Under the pieces are notes generated by a model that saw only the letters and a program-made list of their open reading frames with translations, was not told where the DNA came from and did no database searches. Shown one piece after another: positions 1-7,344 of a stretch of 22,544 bases of DNA. This DNA is from Gammaproteobacteria bacterium UBA7310 (lineage in GTDB: Bacteria > Pseudomonadota > Gammaproteobacteria > Pseudomonadales > Ketobacteraceae). The first letter of the stretch is position 1. The number at the start of each line of letters is the position of its first letter. Location: positions 1-22,544 of the forward strand of contig DKQK01000019.1 of the NCBI GenBank assembly GCA_002471665.1, given 5' to 3'. Position numbers and translations under genes: made by a program.

Positions 1-92
1 AATCAAAACGCCGTGATTGCAACCCACCTCGAATATCGCTAGAGTTGCGCCAGCAAAACGCCTCTAATTAACGCAAATCACTGGAGAATGTC

Positions 93-710
93 GTGGAAAT
101 CGCATGTCTTGACCTGGAAGGGGTACTGGTTCCTGAAATCTGGATCAATTTCGCTGAAAAAACCGGAATTGAGGAACTGAAAGCCACGACACGGGATATT
201 CCTGATTACGACGTTCTGATGAAGCAGCGCCTGGCCATTCTCAACCAGCACAAACTGGGGCTCAATGAGATTCAGGAAGTCATCGATTCCCTGGGCCCGA
301 TGGACGGGGCGCTGGAGTTCGTGGATTGGTTACGTGAGCGTTTTCAAGTTGTGATTCTGTCGGACACCTTCTACGAGTTTGCCCAGCCTCTCATGCGCCA
401 GCTGCGTTGGCCGACCCTGTTCTGTCACCGCCTGGAAGTGGCGGATGACGGCCGCATCGTCGACTACAAATTACGCCAGGCAGATCCGAAGCGCTCTTCT
501 GTCAAAGCATTCCATTCGCTGAATTATCGCTGTATTGCTGCCGGTGATTCCTACAATGACACCACCATGCTCAGCGAGGCGGAAGCAGGCATCCTGTTTA
601 AAGCGCCCCAGAACGTGATAAATGAGTTTCCCCAGTTTCCTGCTGTGAATACCTATGCCGATTTGAAGCTTGAGTTTATTAAGGCGTCTAACCGGGATAT
701 TTCTTTATAA
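93..710 (+). CDS. thrH: ThrH, phosphoserine phosphatase / homoserine phosphotransferase (HAD family)
   Basis: A 205-residue HAD-superfamily enzyme that closely resembles ThrH of Pseudomonas over its full length. In that family it dephosphorylates phosphoserine and can pass the phosphate to homoserine, linking serine and threonine synthesis in the cytoplasm. Visible motifs: motif I is D7-L-E9 (ThrH uses DxE, where SerB uses DxD); motif II is S90-D91-T92; motif III is K133; motif IV is G151-D152-S-Y-N155-D156. The start is GTG at 93, preceded by GGAG at 83-86. An ATG at 88 is out of frame. It converges on pabB with only 9 nt between the stop codons and no hairpin there. The 92 nt before it hold no gene that I can see. 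Confidence 0.95.
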   Translation: MEIACLDLEGVLVPEIWINFAEKTGIEELKATTRDIPDYDVLMKQRLAILNQHKLGLNEIQEVIDSLGPMDGALEFVDWLRERFQVVILSDTFYEFAQPLMRQLRWPTLFCHRLEVADDGRIVDYKLRQADPKRSSVKAFHSLNYRCIAAGDSYNDTTMLSEAEAGILFKAPQNVINEFPQFPAVNTYADLKLEFIKASNRDISL

Positions 711-719
711 TTTAATATC

Positions 720-2045
720 TTATTGGATTGTCTTAAGAATCTTTCCAACTTTGTCATTGATTTCCTGATATTCAGCAGCGCAGGTGGAATCAGCCACGAT
801 ACCACCTCCGCCCCAACAGCGTATCACGCCGGCCTGGGCCACCAGGCTGCGAATCAGGATGCTGGAATCCAGGCGTCCGCACACATCCAGATACATCAAA
901 CTGCCGCAATAGAAATCACGCCCGTGGGGTTCCAGCTCAGCAATGATTTCCATCGCGCGGCGTTTGGGGGCACCGGTTATGGAGCCACCGGGAAAGGCCC
1001 CTGCCAGCAGATCCAGTGCATCCAGATCCGGCGCCAGGCGGCCGCTCACCGTTGAGACCAGATGGTGTACGTTACTGAAGCTTTCAATGTCGAACAGTTT
1101 TTCCACTTTGACGCTGCCCACCGAGCAGGAGCGTCCCAGGTCATTGCGCAACAAATCTACAATCATCAGATTTTCTGCACGATCCTTTACGCTGCCGAGC
1201 AGCTCCTCACGATTGGCCAGATCCTGGCGGGGGTTATCGTGGCGGGGGCGGGTGCCTTTGATGGGCTTGGACTGTACATTACTTTGGTTGACGCTGAGAA
1301 AACGTTCGGGAGAAAGGCTTATAAGATTCCAATCGTCAGCTTCCAGGTAGCCACCCATGGGAGCGGATTGTTGTTGTCTCAAAACCCGGTAAGCCTGCCA
1401 GGGGCAGCCCTCATAGTGTGCGCTGAATTCCCGCGCAAGATTAATCTGATAGCAATCACCGCGCTCTATATAGTGCTGAACTTGGGCAAAGGCTTTCTGA
1501 TAATCCGGTTCTGGTAAATTGCCCTCAAAGGGCGTGGTCAACCGGAAAGGCTGTGTGCTATCCGCTGGTGCCTGCAATGACGCCAGGTAGGCAGACTGCA
1601 ACCGTTGCGCATGATCCTTATAGTCTGCCAGGCTCACCATATGAGTTTGGCATCGTTGATGATCAATCAGAATAATGGCGGGGTAGAAGCCCATCCAGGC
1701 TTTGGGTAATGTACTTTGTTGGCAGGTAACCGACTCCAGCAACTGACCCAGGTGATAACTCCAGACCCCAAACCAGCCCGGCGCAACGGGGTGCCCACCG
1801 GCTGTTGCCCGGTGCTGCCCGAGCAGTTGCCGCAGGTGCCGGTAGAACGAGTCAGGATCGGTGTCGTTGGCGTTCATCTGCGCCACACTGATGGGGGCTG
1901 CACAGATCACATCAATGTGATCCGGGTAGCCGCTGCCGCTGTCCAGCAGCAGCCCACCACCCAGTGCTCTTATTCGCTCAAAGCAACCAAGTGTGCAGGA
2001 TGAATACGGTAATAAAACAGAATCCAGTTTAACTATGTTATGCAA
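720..2045 (-). CDS. pabB: Aminodeoxychorismate synthase component I
   Basis: This chorismate-binding enzyme makes 4-amino-4-deoxychorismate, the precursor of p-aminobenzoate for folate, using ammonia from a PabA glutaminase not in this window. The chorismate-binding C-terminal domain is intact: GDCYQINLA near residue 196, P261-I-K263-G-T265 (the Lys separates PabB from TrpE, which has PIAGT), DRAENLMIVDLLRNDLGR near 288-305, and GGSITGAPKRRAM near 354. The length of 441 aa is normal. The start is TTG at 2045, 11 nt after the ppsR stop. No ATG fits, because the one at 2050 runs into a stop at once, and no strong ribosome site is visible. It is probably co-transcribed with or coupled to ppsR. 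The folate link recurs at 14.3-15.5 kb (folM, folK). Confidence 0.93.
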   Translation of the reverse strand: MHNIVKLDSVLLPYSSCTLGCFERIRALGGGLLLDSGSGYPDHIDVICAAPISVAQMNANDTDPDSFYRHLRQLLGQHRATAGGHPVAPGWFGVWSYHLGQLLESVTCQQSTLPKAWMGFYPAIILIDHQRCQTHMVSLADYKDHAQRLQSAYLASLQAPADSTQPFRLTTPFEGNLPEPDYQKAFAQVQHYIERGDCYQINLAREFSAHYEGCPWQAYRVLRQQQSAPMGGYLEADDWNLISLSPERFLSVNQSNVQSKPIKGTRPRHDNPRQDLANREELLGSVKDRAENLMIVDLLRNDLGRSCSVGSVKVEKLFDIESFSNVHHLVSTVSGRLAPDLDALDLLAGAFPGGSITGAPKRRAMEIIAELEPHGRDFYCGSLMYLDVCGRLDSSILIRSLVAQAGVIRCWGGGGIVADSTCAAEYQEINDKVGKILKTIQ

Positions 2046-2056
2046 CCCATTGATAT

Positions 2057-2875
2057 TTAAGCTAATCGACGTTTGATGCCCGCCGCTTCGATGACCCGTG
2101 TGGAGATCTCTTCAATGGAGGCATGGGTGCTGTTTACATAGGGGATGCCAAACCGATTAAAGATCGCTTCCGCACCGCGCACTTCGCTTTCGCACTGATT
2201 GATGGAGGCATAGCGGCTGTTGGGTTTACGCTCTGTGCGAATGGCCGTCAGGCGCTCGGGCTCAATACTTAACCCGAACAGCTTGGCGCGGTGATCCCGC
2301 AGGGCCTTGGGTAGATTAAGATCATCCAGATCATCCTCCGTCAGAGGGTAGTTGGCGGCCTTGATCCCGAATTGCAGGGCCAGGTAAAGACAGGTGGGTG
2401 TTTTGCCGCTGCGGGAAACCCCGATCAGGATTACATCCGCCGAATCGTAATGCCGGGTACGGGCACCATCGTCGTTATCCAGCGCGTAATGCACGGAATC
2501 GATGCGAACCTGATAGCTTTTGTCGTCCACGATGGAGTGGGATTTGCCTACTGAGTAGGAGGATTCCGCACCCAGTGCCCCCTCCAGCGGTTTTAAAAAG
2601 CTGGAAAAAATGTCCAGCATAAAGGCTTTGCTGCGACTCAGCTGAGAGCGAATGTCATCATTGATTATGGTGCTGAACACCAAAGGCGGTAGTTCGTCTT
2701 CCAAAGCCGCTTTGTTGATTCGCGATACAGCCTGACGTAATTTTTGCTCATCGGAGACGTACGGAATGGTGACCTGATCGAAATCGATGGTATCGAATTG
2801 GGCCAGAAGAGAGTGCCCGAGGGTCTCGGCGGTGATGCCGGTACCATCGGAAATAAAAAAAACCGTACGCTTCAT
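2057..2875 (-). CDS. ppsR: PEP synthase regulatory protein (bifunctional kinase/pyrophosphorylase, DUF299)
   Basis: PpsR inactivates PEP synthase by ADP-dependent phosphorylation of an active-site Thr and reactivates it by Pi-dependent dephosphorylation. The N-terminus FFISDGTGITAETLG is diagnostic of the family, and the P-loop-like G152-V-S-R-S-G-K158-T159 binds ADP. I place the start at ATG 2875 (272 aa) because a GGGAAG ribosome site stands just upstream and the family begins here. The open frame runs 18 codons further, to 2929, without family-like sequence. It is transcribed away from ppsA, its presumed substrate. The phosphoacceptor Thr is present in that protein (T415, two residues before H417). 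Confidence 0.95.
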   Translation of the reverse strand: MKRTVFFISDGTGITAETLGHSLLAQFDTIDFDQVTIPYVSDEQKLRQAVSRINKAALEDELPPLVFSTIINDDIRSQLSRSKAFMLDIFSSFLKPLEGALGAESSYSVGKSHSIVDDKSYQVRIDSVHYALDNDDGARTRHYDSADVILIGVSRSGKTPTCLYLALQFGIKAANYPLTEDDLDDLNLPKALRDHRAKLFGLSIEPERLTAIRTERKPNSRYASINQCESEVRGAEAIFNRFGIPYVNSTHASIEEISTRVIEAAGIKRRLA

Positions 2876-3152
2876 ATGTGCTTCCCAAGCTTGGCAAAAC
2901 TGACGCAATAATTTAACGTGAAACCCCATTTAGAACGAGTAATTTATTGACTTTTTTAGTAGAATCTTGCGTCTTAAAAAGAAACGCCGCGTGGCTGCTA
3001 ATGGATGATGGTACCCTGTCATTGCATTATTCCTGCCCATTTCGGCAGCGAACGTCCAGTCACGCCAAAGGAGCGAGCGCTATCCTGCGCCCGTTTTGGC
3101 CGGGCACCAAAAGTGCCTAGATTCCACATTTTACAAGGTAGGGAGAACGACC
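2876..3152. promoter_or_regulatory. Divergent ppsR/ppsA intergenic region with possible leader hairpin
   Basis: These 277 nt separate the start codons of ppsR and ppsA and should contain both promoters. A TTGACT box at 2947-2952 could be a -35 element for ppsA, but no convincing -10 lies at proper spacing. A small inverted repeat, TTTTGG (3094-3099) and CCAAAA (3107-3112) with a 7-nt loop, would fold in the ppsA leader about 40 nt before its start. Short open frames here (for example from 3005) have no ribosome site or family resemblance. Confidence 0.45.
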
Positions 3153-5519
3153 TTGAGCAACTATGTAATTTGGTTCCAGGATCTGTCTAAAAACGACGTT
3201 GAAACAGTGGGTGGCAAGAACGCCTCTCTCGGTGAGATGATCAGCAACCTGTCTGGTGCAGGGGTTTCCGTACCCGGTGGTTTTGCCACCACCGCCCAGG
3301 CCTACCGTGAATTCCTGGAGCAAAGCGGACTGGACAAGAAAATCCACGATGCCCTCGACCATCTTGATGTCAACGATGTCAATCAGCTGGCAGAGGTGGG
3401 TAAGGAAATCCGCGAATCTATAATCAAAACCCCGTTACAACCCGCACTGGAAACCGCCATACGCGAGGCTTACCAGAAGCTACAGGACGGCAACGACAAC
3501 ATGTCCGTAGCGGTGCGGTCTTCAGCCACCGCCGAAGATCTGCCCGATGCCTCGTTCGCGGGCCAGCAGGAAACCTTCCTCAATATTAACGGCATCGACA
3601 ATGTTCTCCATGCGGTTAAGGAAGTGTTCGCCTCACTGTTTAATGATCGAGCCATCTCCTATCGCGTGCACCAGGGTTTTGAGCATCGCCAGGTGGCATT
3701 GTCCGCCGGGGTACAGCGCATGGTGCGCAGTGAGACCGGGGCCAGCGGCGTTATGTTCTCCCTCGATACTGAATCCGGTTTCCGCGATGTGGTCTTTATC
3801 ACCGCCGCCTACGGATTGGGTGAAACCGTGGTTCAGGGCCAGGTTAACCCGGATGAGTTTTACGTACACAAACCCACGCTGGAAGGCGGGCGGCCAGCCA
3901 TTCTGCGCCGCAACCTGGGCAGCAAAGCGGTCAAAATGATTTACGGCAGTGCCACCACCACTGGCAAATCCGTCGAAACGGTGGATGTGGAGAAAGAAGA
4001 CCGTCAGACGTTCTCCATCAGCGATGATGAGGTACAGGCGCTTGCCAAGCAGTGCATGATCATTGAGAAACATTATGATCACCCCGTGGATGTGGAGTGG
4101 GCCCGGGATGGTGATGACGGCAAACTGTACATTGTCCAGGCTCGCCCGGAAACGGTAAAAAGCCGTCAGACCAATGTGATGGAGCGATATCTGCTGAAAG
4201 AAACCGGCAAAGTGCTGGTGGAAGGGCGCTCCATCGGTCATCGCATCGGCAGTGGTGCCGTGAAACTGGTTACCAGCCTGCGGGAAATGGACAAGGTTCA
4301 GACCGGGGACGTGTTGGTCACCGACATGACCGACCCCGACTGGGAGCCCATAATGAAGCGGGCTTCTGCCATTGTCACCAACCGTGGTGGGCGTACCTGT
4401 CACGCGGCAATCATTGCCCGAGAACTGGGCATTCCTGCGGTGGTGGGTTGTGGTGACGCCACCGATATCCTGCAGGAAGGCCAGGAAGTTACGGTTTCCT
4501 GCGCGGAAGGGGATACCGGTATGGTGTACGATGGCCAGCTGGTGTTTGATGTGCAGAAAAACTCCATTGAATCCATGCCGGATCTGCCCTTCAAGATCAT
4601 GATGAATGTGGGTAATCCGGATCGTGCATTCGATTTTCAGGCACTACCCAATGCCGGTATCGGCCTGGCACGACTGGAGTTCATCATTAACCGAATGATT
4701 GGTGTACACCCCAAGGCACTGTTGAATTATGAGAGCCTGCCCAAGGATGTAAAACAATCCGTGCAGCGGCGGATCTCCGGTTATCCGGGCCCGGTGGAGT
4801 TTTACATTGAGAAGTTGGTGGAGGGCGTTGCCACGCTGGCCGCGTCTTTCTACCCCAAGAAAGTCATCGTTCGCCTGTCTGACTTCAAATCCAACGAATA
4901 CGCCAACCTGATTGGTGGCAAGCTGTATGAGCCGGAAGAAGAAAACCCGATGCTGGGCTTCCGTGGCGCCTCCCGTTATATCTCAGAAAGTTTCCGTGAC
5001 TGCTTTGAGCTGGAATGCCGCGCCATGAAAAAGGTGCGCGAGGAAATGGGGCTGGATAATGTCGAACTGATGGTGCCTTTTGTGCGTACCGTGGGCGAGG
5101 CGGAGCAGGTCATCAAGCTGCTGGAGGCAAGTGGCCTGAAGCGGGGAGAAAAGGGCCTGCGCATCATCATGATGTGTGAACTGCCCACCAATGCACTGTT
5201 GGCGGATGAGTTCCTGGAGCATTTTGACGGCTTCTCCATCGGTTCCAATGACCTGACGCAGCTGACGTTGGGGCTGGATCGAGATTCCGGTATCGTGTCT
5301 CACCTGTTCGATGAGCGGGATCCAGCCGTTAAGGCGTTGTTGCAACGGGCCATTGAGGCCTGTAACAAGGCAGGAAAGTATGTGGGGATCTGTGGTCAGG
5401 GACCTTCCGATCATCCGGATTTAGCCCGTTGGCTTATGGACATAGGCATCGACAGCGTTTCACTAAACCCCGATTCGGTGCTGGATACCTGGTTCTATTT
5501 AGCTGAAAATCACTCGTGA
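3153..5519 (+). CDS. ppsA: Phosphoenolpyruvate synthase
   Basis: It converts pyruvate, ATP and water to PEP, AMP and Pi, the entry step of gluconeogenesis from C3 and acyl-derived carbon. Three domains are complete: an N-terminal PPDK/ATP-binding domain (GGKNASLGEMI near residue 20, AVRSSATAEDLPDASFAGQQE near 130), the phosphohistidine swivel domain (GGRTCHAAI, T415 and catalytic H417), and the C-terminal PEP/pyruvate barrel (IGSNDLTQL; GICGQGPSD with catalytic C747). T415 is the site PpsR should phosphorylate. I choose TTG 3153 (788 aa): GGGAGA lies at 3141-3146 and the family N-terminus starts here. The upstream in-frame ATG at 3096 adds 19 residues unlike PpsA. A strong terminator follows. 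Confidence 0.97.
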   Translation: MSNYVIWFQDLSKNDVETVGGKNASLGEMISNLSGAGVSVPGGFATTAQAYREFLEQSGLDKKIHDALDHLDVNDVNQLAEVGKEIRESIIKTPLQPALETAIREAYQKLQDGNDNMSVAVRSSATAEDLPDASFAGQQETFLNINGIDNVLHAVKEVFASLFNDRAISYRVHQGFEHRQVALSAGVQRMVRSETGASGVMFSLDTESGFRDVVFITAAYGLGETVVQGQVNPDEFYVHKPTLEGGRPAILRRNLGSKAVKMIYGSATTTGKSVETVDVEKEDRQTFSISDDEVQALAKQCMIIEKHYDHPVDVEWARDGDDGKLYIVQARPETVKSRQTNVMERYLLKETGKVLVEGRSIGHRIGSGAVKLVTSLREMDKVQTGDVLVTDMTDPDWEPIMKRASAIVTNRGGRTCHAAIIARELGIPAVVGCGDATDILQEGQEVTVSCAEGDTGMVYDGQLVFDVQKNSIESMPDLPFKIMMNVGNPDRAFDFQALPNAGIGLARLEFIINRMIGVHPKALLNYESLPKDVKQSVQRRISGYPGPVEFYIEKLVEGVATLAASFYPKKVIVRLSDFKSNEYANLIGGKLYEPEEENPMLGFRGASRYISESFRDCFELECRAMKKVREEMGLDNVELMVPFVRTVGEAEQVIKLLEASGLKRGEKGLRIIMMCELPTNALLADEFLEHFDGFSIGSNDLTQLTLGLDRDSGIVSHLFDERDPAVKALLQRAIEACNKAGKYVGICGQGPSDHPDLARWLMDIGIDSVSLNPDSVLDTWFYLAENHS

Positions 5520-5532
5520 TTCAGTGAGCTAG

Positions 5533-5564
5533 AAAAAGGGAGAGCGACGCTCTCCCTTTTTTTT
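5533..5564. terminator. Bidirectional rho-independent terminator between ppsA and hisI
   Basis: A perfect 13-bp stem (5533-5545 with 5549-5561; core GGGAGAGC) encloses a GAC loop and is followed by a run of eight T on the plus strand. The minus strand also ends in five T after the stem. It sits between two convergent genes and can serve both. Confidence 0.93.
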
Positions 5565-5569
5565 GAATG

Positions 5570-6001
5570 TTATTTATACAGCTCGCCCGGATCAATCAGC
5601 ACTTCACTGTTGATGCTGATCACCTCGCCCTCCACTTCATAAAAGAAGCAACTGCGCCGGCCGGTGTGACAGGCAGGCCCGGTTTGATCCACCTGCATGA
5701 GTATGGTGTCGCCGTCACAATCCAGTACCAGAGATTTAAGCTGTTGAATCTGACCGCTGCTTTCTCCTTTACGCCATAAGCCGCGGCGCGAGCGGGACCA
5801 GTAACAGACCCGGCCGGTGCGCAGGGTTTCATCCAGCGCTTCCCGATTCATCCAGGCCATCATCAGCACTTCTTTGCTGTCATGCTGCTGAGCAATAGCC
5901 GGGACAAGCCCCTGTTCATTGAATTTTATGTGGGGCAGCATCTCTTCCAGTGCTACTTGGTATCCGCGTGCCTGTGTTTCCAGTGCCTTAAATCGATTCA
6001 T
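5570..6001 (-). CDS. hisI: Phosphoribosyl-AMP cyclohydrolase
   Basis: It catalyses the third step of histidine synthesis, hydrolysing phosphoribosyl-AMP to ProFAR. Diagnostic motifs are all present: GLVPAIAQ (31-38), AWMNREAL, YWSRSR, LWRKGE (75-80), the metal-binding D94-C-D96-x-D98, and C111-H-T-G-R-R-S-C118 zinc ligands. It is not fused to HisE and no other his gene is near, so it is a stand-alone copy. The start is uncertain: ATG 6001 (143 aa) keeps an N-terminal extension, while ATG 5941 has a GGAAG only 2 nt upstream and starts just before the conserved core. The open frame runs up to 6136, but those residues overlap the divergent cyclase gene and are unlikely to be used. Confidence 0.92.
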   Translation of the reverse strand: MNRFKALETQARGYQVALEEMLPHIKFNEQGLVPAIAQQHDSKEVLMMAWMNREALDETLRTGRVCYWSRSRRGLWRKGESSGQIQQLKSLVLDCDGDTILMQVDQTGPACHTGRRSCFFYEVEGEVISINSEVLIDPGELYK

Positions 6002-6008
6002 GGTTTTT

Positions 6009-6036
6009 TTTACAGGTTTCAATTGTTTTGTATACT
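6009..6036 (+). promoter_or_regulatory. Candidate sigma-70 promoter for the cyclase-FHA gene
   Basis: TTTACA (6009-6014) and TATACT (6031-6036) are separated by 16 nt, each one mismatch from consensus. Transcription would begin near 6043, about 35 nt ahead of the TTG at 6078. This supports that start over ATG 6000, which would lie upstream of the promoter. Confidence 0.4.
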
Positions 6037-6077
6037 TAAGGCATAATAACTCACAATTCATTGCCTGGGCTAATTCA

Positions 6078-7013
6078 TTGACACAGCTACTGCCAGATAA
6101 AATCGTCATCATGTTTGCTGATGTATCCGGCAGCACGCAACTTTATGAGCGACTTGGCGACAGCGAAGCCCACGATTGCATATCCGCCAGCTTGGATCGT
6201 ATTGTTCAGCATGCCCGTCGCTATGACGGGCATCTGGTTGAAACCATTGGCGATGAAGCCATGCTGATGTTTGCAGACTGTGATGATGCAGCCCAGGCTG
6301 CCATCGCCATGCAGCAGCACTTTTTTCGTGATCCGGTTGCCAATGACCAGTTTGTCAAAATTCGAATCGGCTTTCACTTCGGCCCGATAGAATACGATTC
6401 CACCGGACACCCTTTTGGTGATACGGTGAATGTCGCAGCCCGGGTCGCCGCGCTGTGTGAGGCGGGGCGCGTGATCGCTACAGACTCAACGGTGCGCTGC
6501 CTTACCGATGGTGACGTGTTCCAGCTGCGCCCCTATCAGACCACCAGGGTGAAAGGTAAATCCAAACCCATACGGGTTCAGGAGGTGGTGTGGGACCGGG
6601 AAGATTCCACCTCCATGGTGAACGCCACCCAGTTTACCCAACTGACCCAGCTGGAAAACCTGCCTTTTGAGTTGCAACTGTATTACCAGGGACAGATTAT
6701 CGAAATGATTCCCGGGCAGGGGCCGTTCCTGATCGGGCGTGACGCATCCTGTAATCTGGTCATCGACAGCGCCCTGGCGTCCCGAGCCCATGCCCGTTTG
6801 GAATTTCGCTGGGGCGAGTTCGTCTTAACCGACCACAGTACGAACGGAACCTATGTGGAAGCGATGCGCGGTAAAAGAGAGGGGGATGGCGCTTCAGTGC
6901 GCTTGCACCGCCGGGAAATGGTGTTGAGTGGAATGGGAAAAATTGCCATTGGCACCAAGGTTGAGCAGGCCACTGAAGTCAACCTGCTCGGCTACAAGAT
7001 CGAGCAACATTAG
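6078..7013 (+). CDS. Class III nucleotide cyclase with C-terminal FHA domain
   Basis: Residues 8-170 form a class III adenylate/guanylate cyclase domain. Metal-binding Asp residues are D15 (FADVSGST) and D59 (ETIGDEAM), and transition-state residues are N118 and R122 (GDTVNVAAR). Residues 198-290 form a forkhead-associated phosphothreonine-binding domain: G220-R221, S235-R236-x-H238, N256-G257-T258. No membrane segment is seen, so it should be cytosolic. By family it makes cAMP or cGMP, with FHA tethering to a phosphoprotein. Oddly, the base-selecting Lys of adenylate cyclases is E55 and the Asp is H111. The start is most likely TTG 6078 (311 aa); the frame is open from 5919 but that part overlaps hisI. 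Its stop abuts that of the next, convergent gene. Confidence 0.85.
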   Translation: MTQLLPDKIVIMFADVSGSTQLYERLGDSEAHDCISASLDRIVQHARRYDGHLVETIGDEAMLMFADCDDAAQAAIAMQQHFFRDPVANDQFVKIRIGFHFGPIEYDSTGHPFGDTVNVAARVAALCEAGRVIATDSTVRCLTDGDVFQLRPYQTTRVKGKSKPIRVQEVVWDREDSTSMVNATQFTQLTQLENLPFELQLYYQGQIIEMIPGQGPFLIGRDASCNLVIDSALASRAHARLEFRWGEFVLTDHSTNGTYVEAMRGKREGDGASVRLHRREMVLSGMGKIAIGTKVEQATEVNLLGYKIEQH

Positions 7014-7250
7014 TTACTGCTTCAGCTGCAGCTCAATACGATCCAGAGCCTGTGACACCTTTTGTAGCTCTTCATTGGTCACCCGACTGATTTCTTCCAG
7101 CACTTCAGCATTTTCCAGCTGAATGGCCTGCTCTTCCGAATCAGCCGATAATCCGCTGCGGTAGTCTTTCTGAATGGCTTCCAGCCGAGACAGTAATTCG
7201 TCTTTTTTCTCTTGTAGTTCTTTCTGTTTCTGAAGCAAATCAGCTGACAT
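7014..7250 (-). CDS. Small coiled-coil protein resembling DksA/TraR without the zinc finger
   Basis: This is a 78-residue, highly charged, helical protein. The segment from 28 to 73 (SADSEEQAIQLENAEVL, then LQKVSQALDRIE) reads like the coiled coil of short DksA/TraR-family proteins, including a tip-like D37-x-x-E40-Q-A42 where DksA has DxxDxA. DksA proteins continue at this point into a four-cysteine zinc finger. Here translation ends at RIELQLKQ and the protein has no cysteine. The start ATG 7250 has GGGAG with 8-nt spacing; an in-frame ATG at 7325 lacks this. It lies 94 nt downstream of nnrS on the same strand. If the family assignment holds it may bind the RNA polymerase secondary channel, but that is inference. 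Confidence 0.7.
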   Translation of the reverse strand: MSADLLQKQKELQEKKDELLSRLEAIQKDYRSGLSADSEEQAIQLENAEVLEEISRVTNEELQKVSQALDRIELQLKQ

Positions 7251-7344
7251 AGTACACACTCCCAATATTGTGTCTTGGATTTCATCGTAACCCGGGTCCA
7301 ACCCGTTACCATTGACGATCATCAAGATTCATTGCCGATGCTCA

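Noticed and set aside
3096..3152. Upstream in-frame ATG for ppsA
   Set aside because: It adds 19 residues not seen in PpsA, and the better ribosome site stands before TTG 3153.
3633..4403. 256-codon open frame antisense to ppsA
   Set aside because: It lies wholly inside the conserved ppsA gene, has no ribosome site and its His/Gly-rich translation is typical of an antisense shadow.
4983..5414. 143-codon antisense frame in ppsA
   Set aside because: Shadow of a strongly conserved gene; no independent evidence.
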